A DNA stretch of 64,000 nucleotides from Lepidurus packardi (GCA_023053545.1 JAKZAN010000007.1:7874001-7938000); one strand, 5' to 3'. Numbered from the stretch's first letter, positions 33,101 to 46,843 are shown. A program made the numbers and translations. The notes: generated by a model not told the origin, from the sequence alone.

Positions 33101-35512
33101 AATCTTTTTACATATGTTCTGCGTGTGCACCTGCTCTATGAATGTTTTATTGTACCATATATCCTGTGCTAGGCTGCTAGCCCGGTTTTGTGAAATTCCA
33201 GGCTACACCCAAGCTATCTGAATTCGTTCCACTCTTCCTCAAGCAAGCAAGTCCTACGCCCGTATGCATTTATCGTGTTCCCTTTTTTTAGTCTTAGTAT
33301 TTTTTTCATTTTTTCCCCACTTCTTTAACGCAAACCAAAAGATGGGTGGCATTGGAGGCTGGTAACCAAGAAAGCGGTTTTTATCTCTGCGTGGTTTTTG
33401 TGGAGTGATCTTTTAGTCCATTCTTCTCTCCGCTAGCAATGATTTGGGTTTCAATAGGGACAAAAAAGACGAAAAAAGGAAATTGATATAAGATACTATA
33501 GCTTAACACTATGTGCATGTATAGCCGTGAGCTGAAGGTCTTCGAGAGCAACAATCCTGTGCCCCTATCCCTCCGTCACGTCACTATTGTTATTCCGGTG
33601 CATGCGGATGTGCAAAGTTGGCAGTCCCAGAAATTTCTAAACGCCGCGAATACAATAACTGCCCCAATGTAGCACCTTTTACGTGTTTCTTTAGCGTTTC
33701 TTGGGCGACCCATCCTGCTGGCCCACAATGGATAATAGAAAAGAGAAGCGAACAGCGTATTGAGGGGGTGCAGCATTTCTTTTCAGCACCTTTTACTTGA
33801 ACGTGAAGACGCAAAGCTATCCCTTAGCTTTCGGTCCTCAAGTTTCCTTTAACCGTCGTACTTTCGCCTAGTTGTTGGAATAGTATTTCGTTTTCCCCTA
33901 CCCAACCGCCCACTAAAAAGGGTCAACTCGCTGAATAAGCCCTTCAAGCATGCCTCAGAGGTTAACTTTTAATGGCCCTGATGGCCCGGACAACACCTTG
34001 GGTGGGGGGTAAAAAGGGATCTTAATCAAAGAACATCCGTCCATGTATGGGTTGCTTTTTTTTTCTTTCGGTACCGAGCTTGATAGAACTAATGGTAATG
34101 GCCACGGCTCGAGAGAGGGAAAGGGGGTGGAGCGTAACAAGTGAAGACATGGCGGTTGTTGTTTACGTAGACTTGGTACCGAGATATGAAAAGTAGGGTG
34201 GTGGAGGGTCAGAGGGTATCCAAATGAAAACGGGTTCCATTAACGATCGAATTGTATTTTTGCCGTTACAGAGAATCCCTTGAATTGCGATTGTCAGCTG
34301 ACAGATTTTGCACTTTGGCTGTCAGATCCCAAGACGCATTTGCGATCTGAAGACAGGAAAGCGGTTTTATGCGCTGCACCTCCTTCTTTGGAAAACGGCA
34401 TTGTGGCGGATTTGAACGTGTCTAGTTTGACGTGTGGGAATGACGGAGATCCTTTCCGTGCACCTGATGATCCATTCATGTTGGCATCCCAGCCCACTGA
34501 AGAAGAAATGAAGTTATCCTCCGCTCACGTGCACTTGAATCATTTCCAATATAATGGAACTCATTTGAACACGCAATGGAACGTTGACGACTTCGCGGAA
34601 CCCTTTAAGTGCGATGCCGTCTTTATTTACCAAATGATTGCAGAGCACGAAGTTCTGCTCGATTCCTTTCCAGTTCACTGCGACTCCCAAACAGGAAATA
34701 TGACCCTCAATTTAACCGTTCCCTTTAACGCATTCCGCGACGAGAAAAAATACCGCGTCTGCTTAGTACTCCTCGAAGACCACGGCGATGAAGTTGCGTT
34801 ATTGCCTGGCTGTTCCAGCCCCATAACGATCCATGGAACGGATTTGAAATTTCGCTTGGAGACGGCCACCTACAAGCTTGATGATCGAAAAGACGGTGCC
34901 GCGCAGATTACCGCCTTTTATGCGAACGTGAGCTCAGCGCAATCCATATCGGTTTTTATGCGAGTCTCGGACGCGCCGCACGATTGCGAATTTACGGTCG
35001 TTGTATTCCGCAGCGAGCAACTCATAGCGCATCACCTGGTTAATTGCTCGGCCTATTCTTACACTTTCCGTAAAATGGGAGACATTAGCTACGACGAAGA
35101 ATATAAAGTCTGTGCCACTTTTTCCAACCAGGATACAAAGTTTCTGCCGCCACCGGACGGTACGCGTGAAGTAGACGGGGATATAATTTTTGCCCATCAC
35201 GAGTCCGGTCGGACACGGTATTCACACTGCGTCGTGGCCAAATTACCTGCCCGTCCCTGGACGTTGGAATCCACGCTCATTACGGTGGTGGTGGCCGTTA
35301 CTTTTCTGTTTGCTGGAGCGGCGGCCCTTAGCGCGGTTTACTGTTTTGCACGACGGATCTTCTTCCGAAGACGTAAACCGACCAGTTTGTGCATCGACCC
35401 TATTTTCTTCCCCAAATCAGCCAGTCAGCGTGCCTTGCAAGACCCGGATATCGAAGATGGTACTCGAGAACCAGGACATCTCTTCAAAACCGAAGTCACC
35501 TCTGATTTATGA
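30200..35512 (+). CDS. Single-pass leucine-rich-repeat membrane receptor
   Basis: Four exons (30200-31015, 31541-31653, 31800-31966, 34272-35512) join in frame to 778 residues. Signal peptide (MKRPVMWFLLMLLGATEA), then a cysteine-rich cap (CPTLNEVNGLTCQC), about 14 LRRs of the LxxLDLSxNxI type, an LRRCT cap (ENPLNCDCQL), a region of about 250 residues with several N-glycosylation sites and fibronectin III-like strands, one membrane helix near 35270-35345, and a basic tail of about 55 residues (RRIFFRRRKP...). The build resembles insect and vertebrate neuronal LRR adhesion receptors. I cannot name an ortholog. No TIR domain, so it is not a Toll receptor. AATAAA at 36030-36035 is a likely poly(A) signal. 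Confidence 0.85.
31967..34271 (+). other. 2.3 kb intron of the LRR receptor gene
   Basis: It separates the LRR array from the LRRCT exon. Donor GTACAA after phase 1, acceptor TTACAG. No domain-coding exon, tRNA or transposon remnant is recognisable. An A-rich stretch lies near 33010-33080. Confidence 0.7.
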
Positions 35513-36887
35513 TAAAACTTAAAAGTTTTCTTTTTGCTTTGGTTGGTCCTTCAGAAAGTTATGTACACATATACATATGTGCATTGCGGCAAAGCAAAAA
35601 CCATTTTAGTCAATTTGAGCCACTCCTATTAATCGCGCACTTTATCCACAAAATGTTGCAATGCAACACCGCCTCCGCTTGTCAAGGCTGCTAAGTCGGT
35701 TCTCAAAAGGTAAACGGGAGCTTTGATACCTGCAGTGAAGTGCTTGGGAATGGGCGTCGTATATAGATATGTACAAAGCTAAAAGATGTAAAGAAAAGAA
35801 AAAAGAAAGAAATACGTCTGGAGATCTGGCACATTAATCCTTTCGAATGTTTATAAATGTACAAATGCAGACTACATCTATCAAGCTATATTTGGTATTC
35901 GTTGGTCACCCTGTTAGTGCCAAAAGTGCGTCCAAGCATTGGAATTCTTGACATGACCTCATGTACAAATTAGACCGTTTTAGATAACCATGTGCACACT
36001 GGCGCGTTACTGTATATAAACGCCCGCTCAATAAATATACGAGCTCCTTGAAATCAATGAAAAGAAAGTGACGTTTTGAAGTTCTAACCTAAATAGTTTA
36101 ATTGGCCTTATGACGAAAGCTTAGGGCTGTCATGGCATTCCAAGCTAGAAAGGAGACGTCAAATTCGGTGCCCCCGTCAACAAGATCAACAGCAAACCAG
36201 TTTCAATTTCTTCGGCTTGTCTTTGTCTGTCACGAAGATTTTTTTCTGGACGTTCCGTTATCAAATCGGAAGAAAATTTCTTAGGAATGTTTTTGACGGC
36301 TACGGCGTTTTTAGAGTAATAAGTTCTCGGTTACATAAAAAAAATCTCGTCGGAGTTTTACAATTCAATTTGGTGGTACCTTTCATAGAAAAAAGAATAA
36401 AACATTTTTTAATACTTCAATAAAAATACAGATTTGGAAGGTATGCTGTTACGAACAAAATACTTTAAAAGAGCGTAACAATTTTGTAAATCCTAAAAAG
36501 TATGATCAATTTGCTCTAGGATAACAGGAATTTTATAATCTATGGTAAAAAAGTAAGGAATTGTTTAAAAAAGAGACGCTGACAAGTTGAATTCGCTCGA
36601 TTAGTAAATTGTCGGCTTGAAACAGTTGCGAATCATAATTTGGATAAATAGTACGAATTTATCTTCGTCTCGCACAAATTTTGCGAGAAAACCCTATATA
36701 GAACAAATTGAGAGTCCGTTGATCGAACGTCATTGAATGAGTTTAGTAATAGTACTGCTTGGTGGCAGCACCGGAGAGTGTCTACATTTTGTGTGCAAGG
36801 CAAATCATTCGTATTCCACATTTCCCGTGGCACGTGTTGTTGGTTGATTGTTTACTTTTCGCCTGTTTCCCTTTAAAACCACTAAAA
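35513..36887. other. LRR receptor 3' UTR and RPC3 upstream region
   Basis: AATAAA at 36030-36035 probably ends the LRR transcript. The remainder is AT-rich with no gene. A TATATA sequence at 36695-36700 lies about 190 nt before the RPC3 start and is only a weak promoter candidate. Confidence 0.55.
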
Positions 36888-38855
36888 ATGTCAGAACAGA
36901 TGAGAAGAATGTCTGGAAAGCTTATCTCGAACTTATATGGAGAAATCGTGGGAAAAGTTTCGGATACTTTGTTTATGAGAGGCGCGTGTACTTTAAGCGT
37001 GTTGCAGTCTTTCAATGACTTGCCGATAGATAAGGTACATTAAACAGAATAGCGTTAAAATACAGAATGAATTTAATACAGTCTAGTAATGCAGGTCAAA
37101 CTATCGCTTGCTGTGTTAATCCAGCAAAATTTGGTTACATTTATACCCAGCGAAAGAAACCCCAATGCTGCTGAATACTTGTTACAGAAAGATTACATAT
37201 CGTCTCTGATCAGGGTTCCTAAGTAAGCGTGTTTCATCATGTCTTGAAGATCTTCTATATTAATTACTAAATTTGTAGGTATGCCTACATTTTCAAGACC
37301 ACTTATGACAACGAAAGTGAAATCGTAGTTGATGAGCTTCTTCAACAAGGGCAAGATACGTTGTCTAGTCTTATACTAAAATCTGCCAAACGCATTAACG
37401 AAGACCCAGACAGTACATTAATATTTAGCTAATAAATGGATATGTCCTGCAACGATTTTTCTAGTCTTGGCCGACAAACCTGTTACTGCGGCAAGGCTAC
37501 TGGATAAAGTGAATGTCCTAGTAAAAAATAATTTCCTTCAACGATGCCCAGCATTGAAACCACCAGATCAAAACAAGGAAAATGTCCCCAAAACATGCAA
37601 AGTTCCCATATTTGAAGAAGATAACAAATTTGCATTCGTTGTCCCGAACATGGATGTAAACCTATTGAACAAAAAAGTACTGGCCATAGAACTAGACGCT
37701 AGCAGTTTGCCCGAATCCGACGTTCTCTGGAAAATTAATCACAGACGATGTGACGAAGAGTTGAGGTAAGAAGTTGCATACGTGCTCCAATCAGTATTAC
37801 TACATACATTCACTTATAGAAATTCTCTCTTGGTACAAGCTGTTACTCGGAGGATTGATTCAAATGCAGGAGAATTACTTAAGGCTATCCTCAACCAACA
37901 AGCTTGCGATTATTCTTCTCCTTGGGCTGCTTCTTCACCACCGTTCCAAGTTCATCAGATTAGGAGCTATCTTAATAAGAACAATGTTCAGACACCACTC
38001 ATGGAATACCTTGATCAATATTTCAAAGTTATTGGTAAATTTCGTAAAGTTCGTGTGAACAATTTTTCAAATTTATCGCATAGAGGAAGATTTGACCTTG
38101 AACGTGTTATCGAGGATTGGAGATACCGGAGGTGGATCATATGCTATAACCTTCAAGAAAGCTTGGACCCAATTAACTTGGGCAACATTAGATAGTTTAC
38201 TCGTGGAAAGGTTTGGCTCCAAAGCGGCTCGAATTTTCCGGTAATTATTGCAATTTTCGAGATATTTTCTGAGAACGTTTGGTCTTTTAGGTTGATTCGC
38301 ACGAAAAATTATGTTGAACAAGAGCAATTGCAGACTGTAAGTATGATTCCTGCCAAAGAAGCCAAATTGCATTCGTACCGACTTTTGGAGCACAATTTCT
38401 TGCAAGTTAAAGAACTACGTAAGGCTACCGGCACAGGGCCGACAAAGAGCTTTTTTTTGTTTCATGTCGACCAAAACCAAGTTGTGCGCACAGCTCTGGA
38501 CCTTTGTTATAAAGCCGTCTATAATATGATGTCTCGCCATGAAAGCGAGACCAGAGAGCACCGACGTTTACTGGAGAAGCAACAGAGAGTTAAAGCAATT
38601 CTAGCCAACCTTCGAGAACAAGGCACCACTGAAGAGCAATTAGCCGAAGTATGCGATTGTGGTTTTATTTTCAAAATATAGTTACTCTTAAATTATTTTT
38701 GTTCTTTCTAGGTGGAAGGCATGATAACGGAACCTGAGCGTAACCTGCTAGAGAAGGTTGAAACTTTGCAAGGGAAATTGGTTCTTGGAGGTCTCCACGC
38801 AGAAGAAACCTTGTTTATTCTAGAAACTTTTGTCTGTTACAGTAAAACCGATTGA
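36888..38855 (+). CDS. POLR3C: RNA polymerase III subunit RPC3 (POLR3C)
   Basis: Eight exons (36888-37034, 37095-37222, 37279-37412, 37465-37765, 37820-38034, 38084-38240, 38291-38648, 38712-38855) total 527 residues; the human protein has 534. RPC3 (yeast Rpc82) is a winged-helix subunit of the RPC3/6/7 subcomplex that helps Pol III open promoters of tRNA and 5S genes. Diagnostic stretches are GDTGGGSYAITFKKAW, LLVERFGSKAARIFR and the C-terminal coiled coil around QQRVKAILANLREQGTTEEQ. The N-terminus has the early helix-turn-helix region (LIQQNLVTFIPSER). A poly(A) signal AATAAA is at 38927-38932. Confidence 0.93.
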
Positions 38856-39245
38856 TTTGTTGAAGTGAGGGTGTTCGGGTTGCGAAATACACACATTTTC
38901 CAAAAAAAAAAATCATAAAACGAAATAATAAAAATCTGGAATAGCTGTTTACGATTAACGAAATAATTATGTTTCATTGTGAATTAAAACACCATTATTC
39001 GTATGAAGTACTATTTGAGACAGCGGAGGATCATTTCTTGTCGGTGAATTGTTCAAAAGAAAATCGAGAGGTCATGATCGAGAGACCTTGAACTTGACAA
39101 CGCCCATCAGTAAATTAAAGCAACTCAACGTGCGCTGTGTTGATTGTTGTGAAGGTCAGAAAATTGCTTCGCTGTTTCTATTAACGGGATACAATAATTT
39201 TTAAGAAGGAGTACTTGAATTCTTGTCCAGTATAATAATATTAAT
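38856..39245. other. RPC3 3' UTR and MAN2C1 promoter region
   Basis: 390 nt. AATAAA at 38927-38932 serves RPC3. The rest must include the MAN2C1 promoter, since both genes are on the plus strand. No further element is clear. Confidence 0.6.
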
Positions 39246-42200
39246 ATGAATTTATCAAGTGGGAATAACAGTGTTGTTAGTGTGGGCACTAGTATGCATA
39301 AAAATCTTCGAACTACTTTGGAGCGCATTGAAAAATTCGTTTCACCTTTGTATTTCGTTGATGTTAACTTGTACGGTAAACTTTACTCTTCTATTGCTGA
39401 ACTGCAAGGTATGGGAAATGGACAGTTCGTTTCTAATTTAACCTTGTCAGAAGTATAAATTAGTTATTTAGGTATCTATCATTGGTCCCTGGGCAAACAG
39501 GACTGGAAGGATCTATCGTTCAAGGATGTAATAGTGAACGACTTTGTGACTGCTAAAGTAGGTGATAGCTTTGGCCCTACCTGGAGCACTCATTGGTTCA
39601 AGGTATGTCATATCTTAGCTTAAGTGAGAGATTTTCTATATCTGAATCTATTTTGTCTATTTACCAGCTTGTTCTCGATGTCCCTGAAGCTTGGGCTGGT
39701 AAAGAAGTCCATTTGCAATGGAACTCATCATCCGAGGCTATGCTTTGGGATGCCAGTGGGAAATGCTTACAGGTTAATTATTCCTTCAGTATTAAGCAGT
39801 ATATATATAATCATACTACGTCTTCTATGTAGGCTTTCAGTGGTTGTCCTGATCATCAGAAAAGAGAAGAGTTTGTGCTTTCTCGTAGTTGGAATACCCC
39901 AGTATCCGGCAGTGAGCTGACCTACTACATTGAAATGGCCTGTAATGATATGTTTGGCGCAGGCAAAGGAGGAATGATAGGTAATTTCCGTTAATTTTTA
40001 TTCTAAATCTTAAATGTTCTTCGATAATTTATTAACTGTCTTCTATAGCACCGACCGATCCGGCTAGGCAATTTACATTGCAGAAAGCACACTTAGCCGT
40101 ATTCGAGCCCGCGTATTACAAACTCTTTCTAGACCTGACTCTTTTGCATGATTTTGCGAAGGAACTCACTTCTCCCACGGAAAGAGGAGGTGATCAGCGC
40201 GGATACCAGGCTTTATATACTGCGAATGATATGATCAACAAGTTTCAAGCCGGAAATCTCAAGTAATACCGTTTCATGTATATGTTCGGACCTGGGACAG
40301 CAACTCGCTTTTCCTGTAGACAAGCATTAGAGATTGGCGACCAATTTTTCTCCGTTCGCAATGGAGGGAAAGCGCATCGTATCATGGCAATGGGTCACTG
40401 CCATATCGATTCAGCCTGGCTATGGCCCTATGATGAAACGATCCGTAAATGTGCCCGTAGTTGGGTGTCTAGTTTAGGTCTAATGGAAGAGTTTCCCGAA
40501 ATGAAATTCACTTGCTCCCAAGTACACACTCCTTTTTCTGATTTTTTCACTTAGTACGAAAAGGAAACGAACGAATTGGACGTGCAATTATGTTTATAAC
40601 TTAAATCTTTTTCATTCAATCTTTACATAGGCGCAGCAATTTGAATGGGTCCGGCAATACTATCCCGCCCTTTTCGAACGTATACGAGCAGCTGTCAAGC
40701 GTGGGCAGTTTGTTCCAGTTGGCGGGACATGGATAGAGATGGATGGCAACATCCCGAGTGGCGAATCTTTCATCCGCCAATTCTTATATGGTCAAGATTT
40801 CTTTATGCGTGAATTTGGTCTTGAGTGTAAGGAATTCTGGTTGCCCGATACGTTCGGTTATTCAGCTCAGATCCCCCAAATCATCAAGGTTTGTTATGCC
40901 AAAATGAACCTTCCGGAATGATTTTGTTTATTTTCCGGAAGTAGCACGTTGGAATAGAGCGCTTTTTGACGCAAAAGCTGAGCTGGAATCTGGTAAACAA
41001 GTTCCCACATCATAACTTCTGGTGGGAAGGAATCGATGGGTCGACGGTATTGGTACATTTCCCACCAGGAGACTCGTACGAAGCTAGCTGCAAGTACAAA
41101 CCGAAACGCATTGTTTTCTTTTACCAGTTTTAATGAATTTTTCAAATAGGGTTGGTGAAGCATTAAAAACCGAGAGAAACTTGGCTGACAAAGGACGCGC
41201 TTCGGTTAGCATGCTACTCTACGGGTAACGACATGAAACGGAACTATTAATCCTTAAAATAAGTTATTTTAATAATAGATATGGTGATGGAGGCGGAGGA
41301 CCTGCTAGGCACATGCTGCAAAGATTAGACAGACTTCGTGATGTTGATGGATGCCCGCCTTTAGAACATGGACATCCTCATACATTTTTCGAGAAGTTGG
41401 CCGAGGATGGGCACAAGTTATGCACTTGGGTGGGAGAGTTATATCTTGAGCTGCACAACGGAACTTACACGACACAGGTTGTCCACCGTTAAAAGATTGT
41501 CAAGTACTTACGAATTCTCTTTCAAGGCTGCGATGAAAAACTTAAACCGGCGTTGCGAATTTGCCCTACGTGACGCTGAGTTTTTCTTAAGTCTTGTTCT
41601 TGTTATTCAACGTCAAGATATTTCGTCGCTAATTGCTCAACTTGATGACGCGTGGAAGAAAGTCATGCTGAACCAATTCCATGATGTACTGCCAGGGACT
41701 TCCATTCAGAAAGTCCACGAAGACGCAAGACAATTGTTCTTGGAAGCGCTAACTACAGCAAAATACGTCCAAGCGGAGTGCCTTAAAGCCCTAGGTATGC
41801 TTTCTTTAAATTCAAAATAGCTTTTTTGTATCAAATTTAAATCATACTTGTTCCTTAGAGTTTAGCAAAGATTCCGTCAAAGAAAGAAACATTGTATTCA
41901 ACACGCTTCCATGGAAACGGGAAATTGTCTTATCTAAGCCGTATCAAAAAATCCAAATACCTTCCATGGGTTATGCCGAGATTCCAAAGGAACCTGAGTT
42001 GGCAGCTTTGGTGTCTTTAGGTACTTTAGCTTTCAAATATTCATAGTTATTATGTGATCAACTACTTAATAATTACGTTTGTAGTGAAGGAGGACAATGT
42101 TTTTGTCGTTCAAAATCCGCATTTTGTGCTCAAGGTGGATGATTCTGGACGTGTCGTATCTATGCTTCACAGAAAAGCCAACTTAGAAGCGCTCAAAGAG

Positions 42201-43512
42201 CCTGGTAATCAACTCGTGCTCTTTGATGACATTCCACTTTATTGGGATGCATGGGATTGCATGGATTACCATTTGGAAACCCGACAAGCTTTAAACGTAT
42301 GCTTTTCTCGCTCCTTGCTTCAATATTTGTACTAAAATATTCTTTTATGGTTATAGTCACCTGGGAAGGATGTATTGGTAACGGTCAAGGAATGCGAACC
42401 TTTACGTGTTGTAATACAATGCGTATTTTCATTCGGCAAGAGCTGTATCACGCAATCTATCATAGTTGATGCTGTACAACCCTACGTCGAGTTTGCAACC
42501 GAGGTCGAATGGCACGAAAATCGCAAATTTCTGAAGGTACGTACAACGAATTAGTGTTGTAGTTATTTTCTAAAAATCTTCTTTCTAGGTCGAGTTTCCG
42601 GTAAATGTGAGGGCACTCTCTGCAAGCTATGATATTCAATGGGGTCACGTGACGAGAGCCACTCATAACAATACTTCATGGGATTCTGCTATGTTTGAAG
42701 TCTGTGGCCACAAGTTTGTGACAATCATTCTTTTGTTTAGAATGAGGTTTCATTTTCTCACCCTTGTAGATGGGCAGACATGTCTGAACCTGGCTGGGGT
42801 GTAGCGATACTGAACGACTCGAAGTACGGCTGGTCGATCAAACGTAATGTGATTACGTTGTCCTTATTGAGATCACCCAAGTCCCCTGATCCCGTCTGTG
42901 ACATGGGGCAGCACAGTTTCAGTTACGCGCTCATGCCCCATAGTGGTAAGTTACGATCTGTCTGTTGTCAACCTGAGTCTATTCATAACTTTTTACAGGC
43001 ACCTTGTCAGAATCCAGAGTTATCCAAAGCGCGTACGAGTTTAATTGCCCTCCTCTCGTTTGCAACGCTTCGATCCAGTAAATTATTACACTCGCCTTAT
43101 GTAACAGATTGTAAAAAGTGAATAATTAATGTTCATAGTGAGAGTAAGGCAAGCTGGTTTGCTGTTGACAGTGATGCTGTGGTGTTGGAAACGGTGAAAC
43201 CTGCTGCTCGAACTAGCGAAAGTTCTCCGTGTGTTGTACTTCGCTTATATGAAGCCCATGGTTCACGGAAGAATGTTGGGTAAGTTAATATTTATTTTTC
43301 CTCTTAATTTAGGCTAATTATTGTTTTAAATAACTACGTTTTGTTTGTTGAAAAAAAGGATAAGTACCAAACTTGAGGTAAAACGCGTTACAGAATGCAA
43401 CGGTTTGGAGCAGCCAATCAGGGATATCCGTACGGAAATCAATGACGGACTTGTGTGTTTCCAGTGCAATTTTCAACCATTCCAGATACGCACGTTTGCC
43501 TTACACTTTTAG
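39246..43512 (+). CDS. MAN2C1: Cytosolic alpha-mannosidase (MAN2C1, GH38)
   Basis: Trims free oligosaccharides released from misfolded glycoproteins in the cytosol; it has no signal peptide, as expected. Short exons join through introns of mostly 55-100 nt to roughly 1,050 residues. Recognised blocks are the N-terminal [25 protein letters not shown], the zinc-binding [16 protein letters not shown], the nucleophile region [60 protein letters not shown], and [16 protein letters not shown]. The order matches the MAN2C1 branch of GH38 rather than lysosomal or Golgi class II enzymes. The start ATG at 39246 is the first in frame. It converges on the GPCR gene with only 170 nt between the stops. Confidence 0.93.
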
Positions 43513-43682
43513 CGTGTTTCCAACTTTTGACGTTTATTAAGATAACTTTGTTTATTTGTTTATTTCAAAATACGTTCGTTTCATTTTGGTATGGGTGAGA
43601 TCAAGCATAAGGTATTACAAAATTGGGCGTAGATCGATTTTTAATATAAAAGGTTTCGATATGATAAAGTCGGGAGGCGAAG

Positions 43683-46600
43683 TCAGTAACGAGGAAGTGA
43701 ATTACCAGAAGAAGAAGAAAGAGAACTTGATAAAGACCTCATGCTACTACACTTACAAGGCTGATGTTGACGACACTTTTGGCAAGACTTGTGATTCAAC
43801 CGTTCCCAAACTCTTTTATAAAGCGTCCATATGCGCTTGTTTAAAGTAAAAGCGAGGGCAATGAATAGGCCTTGTAAGGAATTGAGGATGACGTACATGT
43901 ACGTCAAAAGCAAGCAAGCTAGGCCGCTAAAAAGCGTTGCTATGATACCGAAAAACCACGTAAATCCCAGGACAGTGCACATACGGCCGTATAAACGAAT
44001 TTCACTACGTCCTTTGCTTACCAAACCACCGTTCTTGACTTCACCGGAAATTCTATGAATGTTTACTATGGTAATGCCGAAAAGCACTCCGTTAGCCGTC
44101 AGAGCAATGCCGATAGGTAAAGCAAAGAATATAAGACTAGCCAAGGGATTGGAAATCCAGCAATATACTACTCCATAGCCAGGGCTTAAACTGGAGGACC
44201 AACCAAACTCTAACGCTATAGCAATCGAGACTATCAGCAAGGGAACGCCATACGCATAAGTGGCATAACGGTAAATTAGAAATTTGCGCCATTTATGAGC
44301 GTGGTTGAATGTTTTGCCAAAAGTTTGGTACAAGTCCCAAGCAATAACGTTGGTCCAAAAGAAAGAAATCAAACCCTGGTAATGGATAACAATGGCAACG
44401 ACTTGGCAGGCAACTTTGTCATCCAGTACGGATTGACGCATTCCAATAAGGAACGTGAGATGGAATGCGAAGGTACAAGAAGTAAGGTGCAAGATAGTTA
44501 ATCCAGGCAAGTTGTGCAATTCGCGGAAGCCGACGTAGGTCACAATTGTAAAAAGTAGTGCAACCAAGGAAATACAAGTGAGGATCAGACTGAGGTAGGA
44601 CTGAACAATTGTGGGCCAAATCGAGAACTTGGGAATTTTTATGCAAGCGTAGATATCATTACCAGCTAGTTGATAGTCGCCCCAACTTAATTCAAACGGA
44701 ATGATTTTTAAAGGACCTAAGTAAAATAAAGTGCCGTTGATCCACTCAAAGCTGGAGGAATTCAGCACAATAATAGGACAGTCAGAGATGACCGAACGGT
44801 TGGTACAAATTGTCACCGAGCCTGTTAAACTAGCGTTGTCAACAGCGTTACCTTGGAATACGACGTTGGCGACAAACTCTCCGGATTTGTACCAAGAGTT
44901 TGTTTCTTTGACGTAAAGCTACAAATATAAGATCAAAAAAAGAATAGAAGATCAATATTAAAAGATCAATTACAGCCAACAAAAATTCATACCATCATCT
45001 CCGTGTCGTTCATTTGCAAATCAAACTCGTCGTCACGGTACGTCTCCAACTCGCCATCCCTATTCAGAGAACGAAATCGACACTTTTGCAACAAAGATAT
45101 TTCATTTAATACCTGCACCAATAGGAGAAGTCATCTTTCGTAACGGAAGGCACGTGTTCATGAAGTCCAATAACCTGGGCTGGGATGCCGGCAATCAAAG
45201 CGACTAACGTATTCAGCGAAATTCCATTAGCAAGGGTTGCCATGACCATATCGTTGCTAGCTTCCGAACTGTCGTTAGTTTCTATGAGGATGAATTTCAG
45301 ATCAGCGATGGTCACGTTGGTCGTCTGTTGCATGATTGGAAAAGTGGCTGTACTCTCCGTTAGGTTTTTATGGCCCTTGACCATCAAGGTGGTGTTAACA
45401 ACTCGGCTTGGGTCAATACCTATATACGCGGCCAGCATATCGGGAAACTCGGCACAAATCTCAGCTTGTGTAGTGTTGTCTATATCAGCGACTGCAAACT
45501 CTACCGCAAAAGTGACCAGTAATATCAGAGACGTGAAGTCGTACGCGTACGATTGACCCGAACAGTTACAAGAAGGCAACGTCGAGCAGTCGTAGTGTTG
45601 CCATTGCGAATCCAGCGTACAGTAGATAGGTCTGCAAACTTGTGCAAAAGGATCCCACATGTGTCCGTCGTCGCAATCATTCATTTTGTTGCTGTAGAAT
45701 ACTTGTTTGGTACCGCTTATGCCATAGTTCCACAATATGGAGAAGCTAGGTGGTATATCCATATAGTTGCCATAAAACATCCTGAACGAGGTCATAGTAC
45801 GTACGGTGGACGATTGTGTGTGAATTGCAGTCGCAGAAGGGTACTTGGACGTAAAGGGTACTGTTAAGGGTGCGAGGCCGTATCGTGTTGGATTGGGACA
45901 GTTGTAATCGTCATCTGTATATCCATTGCATTGAGCAATCAAGGGATTTTTGTAGAGTTGATCTGCAACAATCACAGGAGCTGAAAACATGTCCATTGAT
46001 AACATTGGTATGATGGTCTTAGCAGGGCAGGTAGATATGGCGGGTACGCACATCCGAGGTGCGGGACCAGTAGGCGGAATAAGGAAGCAACGCCAGCAAA
46101 GTTGCCATAACTCGCACAGTGTGCCTGGTACTCTTTTCATTAAGCAGTTGTCGATGAGCACCCAGCTCTGCATTCGATTACTGGTTTCATTCCGACAATG
46201 GGCTGTTGCCTGGTTCCAGTACGTAATCCCATTGGGAGCAGTTACTGGCAACAATTTCGTCATGTCGTCAGAATTCAAGTTCGAGTCGTTGCTATTGTCG
46301 ACGTCAAGACCGGGAAGACACGAACGAACAATCCAGACTCCGCCATAAGGGTTTCCCAGAGAAAGACAATCGAGGTCGAGCAAAGTAGGATGTTTTAGTG
46401 CCTTGTCATTGTTGTAACAAGCGCCCGGATCGTCTTCACAGCAGGAAGAGACAAAATCCGGGCAGCAATCCTGTAAACCATCCTGCCAACAAAGGGTGTC
46501 GCAATGACAAGGAAAAGGTGGGTTTTTCGGTAGCATCATATATGAAACTGAATTCTTGTGTGGTACATCGCAGCGTCCACTGCAAGTATTCCAAGGTGGA

Positions 46601-46843
46601 CAGTACGGAGGCTGAGCTCCTCTCCATTCCCAGGGCAGCCAAGGTGTCAAGTGCTGCATTAGCGATGGAGAGAGGTCTAGAAATGTTCGAAGAAAATACT
46701 ACTAAAAAGTTCGCTTGGTAGGTATGTTACCCTTACAATGTTCGTTCATCAAATTAATATTGGTAATTTTAGATTATGTACTTACCACTATATGACATAG
46801 CGAAGAACCGGAGTAAAAGTATCCATACTAAAGCCATGGTCAT
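43683..46843 (-). CDS. Class B (methuselah-like) GPCR with N-terminal somatomedin B domain
   Basis: Four exons on the minus strand (46843-46786, 46676-45113, 45059-44993, 44918-43683) give 974 residues in an unbroken frame. Exon 1 supplies a signal peptide (MTMALVWILLLRFFAMSYS). Exon 2 holds a somatomedin B-type knot with the pattern CxCDxxC then DCCPDF, followed by a cysteine-rich ectodomain of about 500 residues. The last exon carries seven hydrophobic helices with class B features (LHNLPGLTILHLTSC, FFWTNVIAWDLYQTF, FGWSSSLSPGYGVVYCWI, YMYVILNSLQGLFIALAF) and a Ser-rich tail. I see no clear GPS autoproteolysis motif. Signalling through G proteins and any ligand are inferred from family only. 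Somatomedin B domains in other proteins bind integrin and PAI-1 partners. Confidence 0.85.

Noticed and set aside
33576..33814. Overlapping ORFs on both strands in the LRR intron
   Set aside because: Mirror frames of the same DNA without domain or splice context.
45185..46721. Plus-strand ORFs of 66-123 codons opposite the GPCR
   Set aside because: Shadows of the long minus-strand coding exon.
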